A DNA stretch of 64,000 bases from CAZVGZ01 sp964627605. Lineage in GTDB: Bacteria > Latescibacterota > MWCZ01 > CAZVGZ01. Each line of letters begins with the position of its first letter. Positions within the stretch are counted from its first letter, which is position 1. Location: positions 76,093-140,092 of the forward strand of contig CAZVGZ010000004.1 in NCBI GenBank assembly GCA_964627605.1. The letters run 5' to 3'. The translations under genes were made by a program, and so were the position numbers. This document shows, piece by piece, positions 37,190 through 44,685 of this stretch. Under the pieces are notes generated by a model that was given only the letters and a program-made list of their open reading frames with translations, ran no database searches and was not told where the DNA came from.

Positions 37190-38176
37190 CTAGCCGGTTC
37201 CGTTAGCAGCAATGTCATCCCATCGTCCCAACGCCTCATATCTTGCGATGCGCTGTTGTCGCAGTTCATCGAGCGGGATGGCGCAAACCTCATCAAGGTG
37301 CGATGCAAGCCGGTCGGACAGCGCAGCCGCAGCCTGCTCAGGATCCCTTTGAGCGCCGCCGAGCGGCTCCGAGATCACCTCATCAATCACCCCCAACTCC
37401 AAAAGGTCAGAGGCTGTCACTTTCATCGCATCAGCGGCCTGTTCGGCGTGGTCTTTTGTCCGCCACAATATCGCTGCGCACCCTTCGGGACTGATCACCG
37501 AATACCATGCATTCTCCTGCATAAGCACGCGGTCGCCGACACCTATTCCAAGAGCGCCGCCTGACGCCCCCTCCCCTATGACCGCCACCACAATCGGTGT
37601 ATTGAGCCGCGCCATCTCAAACAGGTTGCGCGCTATCGCCTCAGCTTGCCCCCTCTCTTCAGCACCGACTCCTGGGTGTGCGCCTGGCGTGTCAATCAGG
37701 CATATGACCGGCATTGAGAACCTCTCGGCCATCTCCATCAGCCTGAGCGCTTTTCGGTAGCCTTCAGGGTGTGGCATCCCGAAATGGCGTCTGATTTTTT
37801 CCGGGGTCTTCCGCCCTTTTTGCTGTCCGATCACTATCACCCTACGACCATCAAAACGCGCTGGCCCACCAACTAGAGCCGGATCATCACCGTAGTTGCG
37901 ATCACCGTGAAGCTCGCTGAAATCCTCCATTGTCATTGATATATAATCAAGGCTATAGGGCCTATCCCGATGGCGGGCAAGCTGCACCCTCTGCCACCTA
38001 CTCAAGTTGGAGAATATCTCTGTGCGCAGCCTCTCGGCTTTGGCTTCGAGCCTGGCGACCTCAGCGGTCAGCTCGTGCCCCTCATCATCAGCCAATCGCC
38101 TAAGCTCGTCGATCTTAGTCTCTAGTTCGACGACAGGTCGCTCTAAATCCAAAAAGAACTGTGTTTCAGTTGCCAT
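37190..38176 (-). CDS. accA: Acetyl-CoA carboxylase carboxyltransferase subunit alpha
   Basis: A 328-residue AccA, the alpha half of the enzyme that transfers CO2 from biotin to acetyl-CoA to make malonyl-CoA, the first step of fatty-acid synthesis. Typical sequence is visible along the chain: FSNLSRWQRVQLARH, YISMTMEDFSELHGDR, GQQKGRKTPEKIRRH with FGMPHPEGYRKALRLM, then VICLIDTPGAHPGVGAEERG, and SGGALGIGVGDRVLMQEN followed by YSVISPEGCAAILW. No accD is seen in the window. The gene leads the accA-trm112 pair; the ribosome site before ATG 38176 is weak. Confidence 0.95.
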   Translation of the reverse strand: MATETQFFLDLERPVVELETKIDELRRLADDEGHELTAEVARLEAKAERLRTEIFSNLSRWQRVQLARHRDRPYSLDYISMTMEDFSELHGDRNYGDDPALVGGPARFDGRRVIVIGQQKGRKTPEKIRRHFGMPHPEGYRKALRLMEMAERFSMPVICLIDTPGAHPGVGAEERGQAEAIARNLFEMARLNTPIVVAVIGEGASGGALGIGVGDRVLMQENAWYSVISPEGCAAILWRTKDHAEQAADAMKVTASDLLELGVIDEVISEPLGGAQRDPEQAAAALSDRLASHLDEVCAIPLDELRQQRIARYEALGRWDDIAANGTG

Positions 38177-38406
38177 CTACTACCATGCCCAACAGGGTTA
38201 GACCAACGGCTCACCAGCACGCCACACTCTGACAACACCCTCTCCCGATCCTCCCGAATATCGCACCGCACCGCCCAAACCTACAAGCGTGGCCGTTCGA
38301 GGCGCAAACCAAAGGGGTCACGCCTCTTATGAAATAATCAGAGTCGATCCTTTTCATCTCGTAATTTGCGACAATCGACAGAATATCGCACTACGCCGCC
38401 ACCCTA

Positions 38407-39369
38407 TCAACCCGACTCCGGCACCAGCAGGCAAGCGACATCATGGCCATGCGCCACGGTTTTTAGTTGAGGGCGAGTGGTTTGGCAGGACGCGTCGGCG
38501 TTGGGGCAGCGGGGATGAAAAGCACAGCCCTTTGGTGGGGAGGCCGGGTTTGGCGGCTCGCCATATATCACCGCAGAACGAGTTCTGATGTTTGGGTCCG
38601 CCTCCGGCACCGATTCAAGAAGCATCTGTGTATAGGGATGGGCTGGTGACGAAAGTATGGCTTTTGACGGAGCTACCTCGACCACCCGCCCCAGATACAT
38701 CACAGCGATCCGGTCAGCCAACAGGCGGACAGCCGCCAGATCGTGGGAGATCAGCACTACTGTCATACCGTCTTTGGATTTGAGGTCAGCCAGAAGCTCC
38801 AGAATTCGGGTCTGCACCGACACGTCCAGCGCGGACAGCGGCTCATCAGCCACCAGTACTTCAGGACCAACTGCCAAGGCACGCGCCAGACCAACCCGCT
38901 GCCGTTGACCACCGGAAAGCTGATTCGGAAACCGATCCACGCTATCCGGTGCAAGACCAACCTCCTCAAACAACCTGACAACTTCCACACCGACAGCCTC
39001 GCCAACGGCCAATCGGTGAACCTTGATACCTTCAGCAACTGTCGCCCCGACTCTCCGCCACGGGTTGAGCGACCCGGCAGCGTCCTGAAAAACCAGTTGC
39101 ACCTGCCGACGAAGACTTCGTCTTTTTTCCCTGTCTCCATCAAACAGAGAGAGACGATTGAGGATCACATCGCCAGCCGTCGGTCTTCCCAACCCAACGA
39201 GCAGACGCGCCAAAGTGGTCTTCCCGCAGCCTGACTCCCCGACGACAGCCAGACACTCGCCCCGATGAACTCCAATAGTTACACCATCAAGCGCCGCGAC
39301 CACCGAACCCCCACCTCGGCCTCTGTGGTGAAGCATCAGGTCGGTCGTTTTGAGAACCAGATCACTCAC
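38407..39369 (-). CDS. oppF: Oligopeptide/dipeptide ABC transporter ATP-binding protein, OppF-like
   Basis: A 320-residue ABC ATPase: Walker A VVGESGCGKTTLARLL, signature LSGGQRQRVGLARAL, Walker B EVLVADEPLSALD, and the oligopeptide-type C-terminal extension with CAFHPRCPNADASC. With the neighbouring protein it would energise peptide import. The chosen GTG (39369) overlaps the OppD stop by 8 bases and has AGAGG upstream; the ORF extends further upstream into OppD and is rejected as start. The permease and solute-binding genes normally present are not in this window, so the two ATPases may serve a transporter elsewhere. Confidence 0.85.
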   Translation of the reverse strand: MSDLVLKTTDLMLHHRGRGGGSVVAALDGVTIGVHRGECLAVVGESGCGKTTLARLLVGLGRPTAGDVILNRLSLFDGDREKRRSLRRQVQLVFQDAAGSLNPWRRVGATVAEGIKVHRLAVGEAVGVEVVRLFEEVGLAPDSVDRFPNQLSGGQRQRVGLARALAVGPEVLVADEPLSALDVSVQTRILELLADLKSKDGMTVVLISHDLAAVRLLADRIAVMYLGRVVEVAPSKAILSSPAHPYTQMLLESVPEADPNIRTRSAVIYGEPPNPASPPKGCAFHPRCPNADASCQTTRPQLKTVAHGHDVACLLVPESG

Positions 39370-40357
39370 GTCCGCTGGCCTCTTTCCAGATATTCTGACC
39401 TGGATACCAACAAGCCGCCGTGTGTCTCTCACCGATTTGCAGCACCGGTTCTTCGGTACGACACCTCTTATCAGCCAGCGGGCATCTCGGTGCAAACCGG
39501 CAGCCGACCGTTATCTCCCCTGGAGCCGGAACTGAGCCAGCCATTGATCGCGTCTGCGCCGGGCCGGAAAGGCTGGGCACCGCTCTTAACAGCCCTTGGG
39601 TGTATGGATGTTCAGGTGATGAGAACACCGACGCCACATCGCCGCGTTCGACTATTAGGCCTGCATACATTACCGCCACCTCATCCGCCACCTGCGCTAC
39701 AACACCCAGGTCGTGGCTAATCAGCAGCATGCCAAGCCCCATCACATCTCTTTTTTCCCGCAACAGGTCGAGCATCTGCGCCTGAAGCGTCACATCAAGT
39801 GCGGTCGTAGGCTCGTCAGCAAGCAGATAGGACGGCCCGGTCGCCAGCGCCAGTGCCAGCATTGCCCGCTGCTGCTGACCCCCTGAAAGCTGATGGGGAT
39901 ACCGTTTCGCGATGGCGTCAGGGTCTGGCAGATGCACCTGAACCAAGGCGTCTATCGCCGCGGCCCTCGCCTCTCGACGTGTTACGTCCATGTGTTCTCG
40001 TAACGTCTCAGCGATCAGCCACCCGCATGTGTAGGTCGGGTTAAGCGCGGCCCCTGGCTCCTGAAACAGCATCCCAATCCGCCGACCTCTGACATGACGA
40101 ATCTGTGAAGGCGTCATGCCTTCGAGCGAAACTCCATCAATCGTTACGTCACCGCTTTCGACCTTTACCGGCGCACGCACCAAACGCATCACACCCAGAG
40201 CCGTCAAACTCTTTCCGCATCCCGATTCTCCCACCAAACCCAACGTCCTGCCACGTCCCACCGACAGGCTGACGCCATCCACGGCAGGAACACGCGCCGA
40301 TGCGCCAGGCACTGTGACTCTGAGGTCGCAGATCTGCAATGTCGAATCGGGGTTCAT
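39362..40357 (-). CDS. oppD: Oligopeptide/dipeptide ABC transporter ATP-binding protein, OppD-like
   Basis: A 331-residue ABC ATPase of the peptide/nickel type: Walker A LVGESGCGKSLTALGVM, LSGGQQQRAMLALAL, Walker B YLLADEPTTALDVT, and the cysteine-rich tail CRFAPRCPLADKRC, which in relatives binds an iron-sulfur cluster. It pairs with the OppF-like gene, overlapping by 8 bases. The start ATG 40357 has no clear ribosome site. The operon is divergent from the ECF sigma gene. Substrate (peptide, nickel or other) cannot be told from ATPases alone. Confidence 0.85.
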   Translation of the reverse strand: MNPDSTLQICDLRVTVPGASARVPAVDGVSLSVGRGRTLGLVGESGCGKSLTALGVMRLVRAPVKVESGDVTIDGVSLEGMTPSQIRHVRGRRIGMLFQEPGAALNPTYTCGWLIAETLREHMDVTRREARAAAIDALVQVHLPDPDAIAKRYPHQLSGGQQQRAMLALALATGPSYLLADEPTTALDVTLQAQMLDLLREKRDVMGLGMLLISHDLGVVAQVADEVAVMYAGLIVERGDVASVFSSPEHPYTQGLLRAVPSLSGPAQTRSMAGSVPAPGEITVGCRFAPRCPLADKRCRTEEPVLQIGERHTAACWYPGQNIWKEASGRE

Positions 40358-40526
40358 CTGTACGCAAGATCGCCCTGTTAATACGAGGATTGAAGACCAA
40401 TACGGTTTTATTTGACGCCGCCTCCGGTCAAGGATAATAATACCCCCGGAGCTAGTTGACGCGGCCCAACGACTTGGGTAGCCTTGCCAGTACTCGGCGT
40501 GCTACAAAAAAAACTCGCGGCGTTTG

Positions 40527-40551
40527 GGAACCTCAGGTGCACTGAGGCGTC
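40527..40551 (+). promoter_or_regulatory. Candidate ECF-type promoter with inverted repeat in spacer
   Basis: Upstream of the sigma gene, GGAACC (40527-40532) and GTC (40549-40551) are separated by 16 bases, matching the usual ECF form GGAAC-N16/17-GTC, about 50 bases before the sigma ATG. The spacer holds the perfect inverted repeat CCTCAG-N5-CTGAGG (40531-40547). This would allow autoregulation. Not proven. Confidence 0.35.
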
Positions 40552-40599
40552 AGGTAGGCCAGCGCAACTTACCAACCTGATTCACCAGAGGAGACCTGA

Positions 40600-41250
40600 A
40601 TGCCTTACGCTGCCGAGGCCACCACAGCCTGGAGCGCAAGCCGCATGTTGAGCGACGAGGAGCTACTCGCCGAATCCATAGAGGGCGATGTAGCTGCCTT
40701 TGAGGTCATCGTAAACCGATACAAAGACCGGCTTTTCAACTTCGTCGTTCGATTCGTCGGCGATGAGTCGACAGCCCAAGACTTGGTACAGGACACCTTC
40801 CTTCGAGCCTACCGCAAACGTGAGAGCTTCAAAGCCATAGCCAAATTCTCCACATGGATATACACCATCGCCGGCAACCTCGCCAGAAGCGAACTGCGCC
40901 GCCGCAAACGGTGGCGATTTCTCTCCATCGGCGCTCGCCCCGAAGAGGAAGGCGGCGGAGGCTTCGAGCTGGAGGACAACACCAACAGGCCCGATCTCCA
41001 TGCTGACACCGAGCTGGTCCAGCAGAAAATAAACGAAGCTATATCCAACCTCCCGGAGCGCTACCGCGAAGCGGTTCTTCTCCGCGATGTCCAGCAGCTT
41101 GACTACGAAGAGATATCCCAGATTCTCGGAGTCCCTCTGGGCACCGTCAAATCCCGCATCAACCGTGGTCGCCTAAGACTGCAAGAGATGCTCGCCGAGC
41201 TGGCGGACGAGGTGTATGAGACAGATTACCATAACGACATGGTCGAGTAG
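40600..41250 (+). CDS. ECF RNA polymerase sigma factor
   Basis: A 216-residue sigma-70 family ECF factor. Region 2 is seen as DRLFNFVVRFVGDES with DLVQDTFLRAYRKRE, and region 4 as LPERYREAVLLRDVQQL with ISQILGVPLGTVKSRI. The linker between them contains a glycine-rich stretch (GGGGFELED). Such factors direct polymerase to stress or envelope-specific promoters and are held by an anti-sigma. GAGGAGA lies 6 bases before the ATG. The anti-sigma gene follows 175 bases later and an HtrA-like gene after that, the layout typical of RpoE-type envelope stress control. Confidence 0.9.
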   Translation: MPYAAEATTAWSASRMLSDEELLAESIEGDVAAFEVIVNRYKDRLFNFVVRFVGDESTAQDLVQDTFLRAYRKRESFKAIAKFSTWIYTIAGNLARSELRRRKRWRFLSIGARPEEEGGGGFELEDNTNRPDLHADTELVQQKINEAISNLPERYREAVLLRDVQQLDYEEISQILGVPLGTVKSRINRGRLRLQEMLAELADEVYETDYHNDMVE

Positions 41251-41425
41251 ACAACCCGGACAGTCGTTGTTTTTGGCCGCCAAGCCAGTGTCTCGGGTTT
41301 TGGGCGGGCTGAATGATTGGCCAAAGAGTTGTAGAGGGTAGAAAAGTGGACCGAACTAGCGTCGAGCTCATATATCAGAACGGTGCCGACACACAAAGGG
41401 CATCTGCAAAGAAGGAGGGCCGAGC

Positions 41426-41953
41426 ATGAAGTGTGGCGAGTGTAAGGACCAGTTTTCAAACTATCTAGACGGCGGACTACCCACAGAAGAGCGACGAGCA
41501 TTGGACACCCACCTGTTGCAATGCCCGGATTGCCAAACCCGCCTGCGTTCGTTGCGTTCCCTAAAACTCCACCTCCAAGATCTCCCATCAGCCCAACTGC
41601 CCCCAGCATTCAGATTTGGCATGAGACGCGCTCTGCTAGCAACAGATAAGCGCTGGTCGTGGTGGAGAAACGGATACCAGCGTGCGGCGAGGGTACCCCC
41701 GGTGGCTGTCGGCGGCTTCGCTGGCGTCCTAGCGGCGCTGGTGGTCACTTTCGCCATGACTGGACCACCGCCAACCAACGGGTTCGTCCCCTGGACAGCC
41801 GAATCAAAGCCAGCGCCATCGGTCAACTACGTTCTCGACCGGATACCGGTGAAAGGCCAACCACTGGAAGGCGGTGGGACAGAAGCCGATTCTTCCCGGA
41901 GCCGCACTCGTAGCACAGCCCAGCATGCGCAGCAAGTTAGCGCCAGGTTCTAG
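41426..41953 (+). CDS. Zinc-finger anti-sigma factor
   Basis: A 175-residue membrane anti-sigma factor. Residues 1-45 have the zinc anti-sigma (ZAS) motif: MKCGECKDQF, then HLLQCPDC (H-x3-C-x2-C). A single transmembrane span lies in VAVGGFAGVLAALVVTFAM (about residues 92-110), and the C-terminal part (Pro/Ser-rich, then arginine-rich) would be outside. It should hold the upstream sigma factor at the membrane until released. A strong AAGGAGGG precedes the ATG. Followed 27 bases later by the HtrA-like protein, likely one operon. Confidence 0.8.
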   Translation: MKCGECKDQFSNYLDGGLPTEERRALDTHLLQCPDCQTRLRSLRSLKLHLQDLPSAQLPPAFRFGMRRALLATDKRWSWWRNGYQRAARVPPVAVGGFAGVLAALVVTFAMTGPPPTNGFVPWTAESKPAPSVNYVLDRIPVKGQPLEGGGTEADSSRSRTRSTAQHAQQVSARF

Positions 41954-41980
41954 AACGCGTTTGGCCTCGGAAATGCACGG

Positions 41981-43030
41981 ATGACCTGCGATCCACCTAG
42001 ACCGCACCGGTCAAACCTATTGGCCTCGGTGGTGTGCGCCCTGATTGCGACTACTGTCGCAGCGGCGCAAAGCCTGCTTCAGGAGTTGGAAACCGAAGTT
42101 GCCGCAGTCGTGGAGGCTGTGTCGCCTGCGGTTGTTACCGTCAAAGGCTATGTCACCAAGAACGGTGCCCAAGCCACCTTTGTCGGATCGGGACTCGTGG
42201 CGGATTCGTTGGGCAGCATACTGACCTCAACTTCGGTCGTCGTCAACGCAGACAGAATTGAGGTAATCAATTCCCAAGGCCGCATACACCCAGCTTCTCT
42301 CTGGAGTTGGAACCGAACAATCGGACTGGCTGTTCTCCGCGCAGAATCGCTGCCACCTAACCACCCCATCCGCTTTGCCACCGACCGCCAAATCAAAGCG
42401 GGCTACTTCGGCATAATCGTCGGCAACGCCTATGGAGCTGGCGCATCGCCGACACTCACCACCATAGCGCACTCAAACGCCCCTGACGGTTTCATGCAGC
42501 TAAGCGCCCCAGCTATCCCAGGCAACAGCGGGGCTCCTGTATTCGACAGCAGTGGTGGTCTTATCGGACTGGTCGCTGGGGAAGTAGGCGATTCAGATGC
42601 GCTCGGTACAGCTCCCAGACCAGCTCCTGCGGCGGTGATTCCGGTCACGATTTTGGCCAGATCCATCAAAAGCCTGCCTGGTCCAACCAGTGAGCGCGGC
42701 GGATGGATGGGGATGACCGGGTCGTATTTTGGCGAACCTGGCAGCGAATCGGTATTCGTCATAACCGATGTCGCCACAGACGGACCAGCATCAAGAGCTG
42801 GCATCGTGGCAGGTGACAGACTTACCCAGGTCGCTGACCGACCGTTCTATTCGCTCCTCGAACTTCGAAATCAGTTCGTCCGTGCGCGCCCAGGCACCGA
42901 TCTGTCGCTCCTAATCCTACGACAAAACCGCCAGATGACGATCACCGTCACGGTCGGCAGTATGCCCCCAGCAGCCGTTCCCACCTCCCAACCGCCACAG
43001 ACAGTCCCGGTATCTTCATCATCTCGTTAG
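41981..43030 (+). CDS. HtrA/DegP-like PDZ protein with degenerate triad
   Basis: A 349-residue exported protein (signal to about AAAQ30) with trypsin-like and PDZ domains. The catalytic serine remains in IPGNSGAPVFD (Ser183). The histidine region reads GSILTSTSVVVNADRI, so the position normally His is Ser85; the aspartate region reads NRTIGLAVLRA, so the position normally Asp is Gly115. The PDZ region is VFVITDVATDGPASRAGIVAGDRLTQV. It follows sigma and anti-sigma genes, in place of a DegS-like protease. Without His and Asp it is likely inactive and might sense misfolded proteins by its PDZ domain or act as a chaperone (inference). RBS is not strong. Confidence 0.75.
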   Translation: MTCDPPRPHRSNLLASVVCALIATTVAAAQSLLQELETEVAAVVEAVSPAVVTVKGYVTKNGAQATFVGSGLVADSLGSILTSTSVVVNADRIEVINSQGRIHPASLWSWNRTIGLAVLRAESLPPNHPIRFATDRQIKAGYFGIIVGNAYGAGASPTLTTIAHSNAPDGFMQLSAPAIPGNSGAPVFDSSGGLIGLVAGEVGDSDALGTAPRPAPAAVIPVTILARSIKSLPGPTSERGGWMGMTGSYFGEPGSESVFVITDVATDGPASRAGIVAGDRLTQVADRPFYSLLELRNQFVRARPGTDLSLLILRQNRQMTITVTVGSMPPAAVPTSQPPQTVPVSSSSR

Positions 43031-43135
43031 CTCATAGCCGTTCGGTATCCGATTAGCGGAGCGTCGAAGCATCCACCACTGTAATCCAACGAACCGAGAC
43101 TGCGAAAAGGAACATCAATCAATCGCCTTGATTCG

Positions 43136-43452
43136 GTGTCGCATCAAGAAACACGCGGGAGTACTTCTACGCACGGTAGGAGAGGACACGGTCTGATCAG
43201 CGATTGGAAGGACAAAGTGAATTCGAGAACCCAACGCACGAAGCTAATGATTGTGGTATGCGGGCTGCAGACGCACACCGCCGCAGGCCTCAGCGCGGAG
43301 ATTAGCATCGCAAGAGAAGTCAACACGCCCTATCTCTTCGTCACGGGGGCGCGTCCGAACAGTGCACGAATCCAACAGCAGCCGAGGCGTAGGACTAAGT
43401 GTATAAGCGGATTTGGGAAAATCTAGAGATTCTCATTCAAGGCGAGCGTTGA
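43136..43452 (+). pseudogene. Truncated, decayed TIR-like (ThsB/MTH538-type) domain gene
   Basis: From 43136 the frame gives GLISDWKDKVNSRTQRTKLM then IVVCGLQTHTAAGLSAEISIA and VNTPYLFVTG, the pattern of bacterial TIR-like domains related to Thoeris ThsB/DUF1863 proteins. Near 43370 the frame shifts; the other frame reads PTAAEA, TAG, D, TAA, VYKRIWENLEILIQGER and ends at 43450-43452, matching the usual C-terminus of the family (PTAAK-type linker, then YKWTWENLKxLI). The N-terminal part of the domain is absent. So it is a dead remnant of a probable defence or signalling gene, with no ribosome site. Confidence 0.55.
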
Positions 43453-43627
43453 TGGCTAATCCGCCAATCTATATTGCTCACCTTCTCGAACGATGGAAGG
43501 TCATGGTCCGGTCCGCCGAGAACGTCAGCTAGCGCCGGGCATCGGCCAACAGATTCCTTGTTGGGGCCAACTCGTTTCTGGTAGCTGCGCCCGCTTTGGC
43601 GAGTGACAACCAGCCAGTCGGAAGAGG

Positions 43628-44641
43628 TTACTCATCAGGCGGCATCTCGACCGCCGACACTTCCTGAGGATGGGCGCTGGAGTAGACCTGTTTGAGTCGG
43701 GAGGTCGTGACCGACACATATATCTGTGTGGTATTCACACTGCTGTGTCCCAGAAGCTCTTGAACGACTCTAAGGTCTGCTCCGTTGTTTACCATATGAG
43801 TGGCACAGGCGTGGCGCAGCGTGTGTGGCCCAACGCTTTGGGCTGCGATCACCTGTTTGAGATAGTTGGTGACGATGGTTCTGATGCGGCGTTCACCAAG
43901 CGCTGTGCCTCTAGCGCCCAGGAAAAGCGATTCAGGCGGAGGCACGCCTTTGATTGCCAGCTTCGACCGCACCCTCTGATAGCGGCGCAGCGCAGCCAAC
44001 GCCTGCCGCCCCAAAGGCACTATCCGCCCCTTACCACCCTTGCCCCGGCGCACCGCCACGGTTCTTTCAACCAGGTCCACATCCCCAACAGTGAGCGCCT
44101 CAAGCTCCGCCACCCGCAAGCCAGATGAGTAAAGAACTTCCATCAACGCTCTGTCCCGGATTCCGATCGGGGTCTCTTTTGGCGGCAGCTCCATAAGCCG
44201 ACTGATTTCGGATTCGCTCACTATCGCCGGGAGAGTCTTTTCTGTCTTGCGCGCTGTAAGCCGGGTAATAGGATTGTCGTCAATCAATCCTCGACGACGC
44301 AGAAACGATATAAACGACTTAAAAGCCGCAAGCCTTCGCGCGATGGTGGTCTGACTCTTGCCCTGGGACATCATCTCATCAACGTAGGCTCTGACACTGC
44401 TGCGGGTCAAAGACTCAACAGTAGCAGCGTCGGTTTCGCTGGCGGGTCTGCTTTCGTCAGGCTCTGAGTAGGCGGTTGTGAATTTTTCGATCTGGCGCAG
44501 GTCGGAGCGGTATGCCCGCACAGTATGGGGCGACAAGCCGCGCTCGAGGCTGATATAGTCTATGAAGTGGGCAATGGCCTGCCCGACCTCCATCGACTCG
44601 AAAGCCAGCTCGCCCTGCTCAGATACCGCCTTTGATGGCAT
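43628..44641 (-). CDS. Tyrosine recombinase (XerC/XerD family)
   Basis: A 337-residue site-specific tyrosine recombinase, used in chromosome dimer resolution at dif by the XerCD family. The core-binding N-terminal domain is followed by the catalytic residues: Arg in YSSGLRVAELEAL, Lys in RRGKGGKGRIVPLG, His-x-x-Arg in GPHTLRHACATH, His/Trp-position in ELLGHSSVNTTQ, and the nucleophilic Tyr in IYVSVTTSRL. A charged insertion near residue 60-80 is slightly longer than usual. Only one Xer gene is visible, so XerC versus XerD (or a mobile-element integrase) cannot be settled; its neighbour topA points to housekeeping. Confidence 0.85.
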   Translation of the reverse strand: MPSKAVSEQGELAFESMEVGQAIAHFIDYISLERGLSPHTVRAYRSDLRQIEKFTTAYSEPDESRPASETDAATVESLTRSSVRAYVDEMMSQGKSQTTIARRLAAFKSFISFLRRRGLIDDNPITRLTARKTEKTLPAIVSESEISRLMELPPKETPIGIRDRALMEVLYSSGLRVAELEALTVGDVDLVERTVAVRRGKGGKGRIVPLGRQALAALRRYQRVRSKLAIKGVPPPESLFLGARGTALGERRIRTIVTNYLKQVIAAQSVGPHTLRHACATHMVNNGADLRVVQELLGHSSVNTTQIYVSVTTSRLKQVYSSAHPQEVSAVEMPPDE

Positions 44642-44685
44642 GGACTCTCAGCATCCAGTATAGGATTCGGGGTATGTATCGGGCG

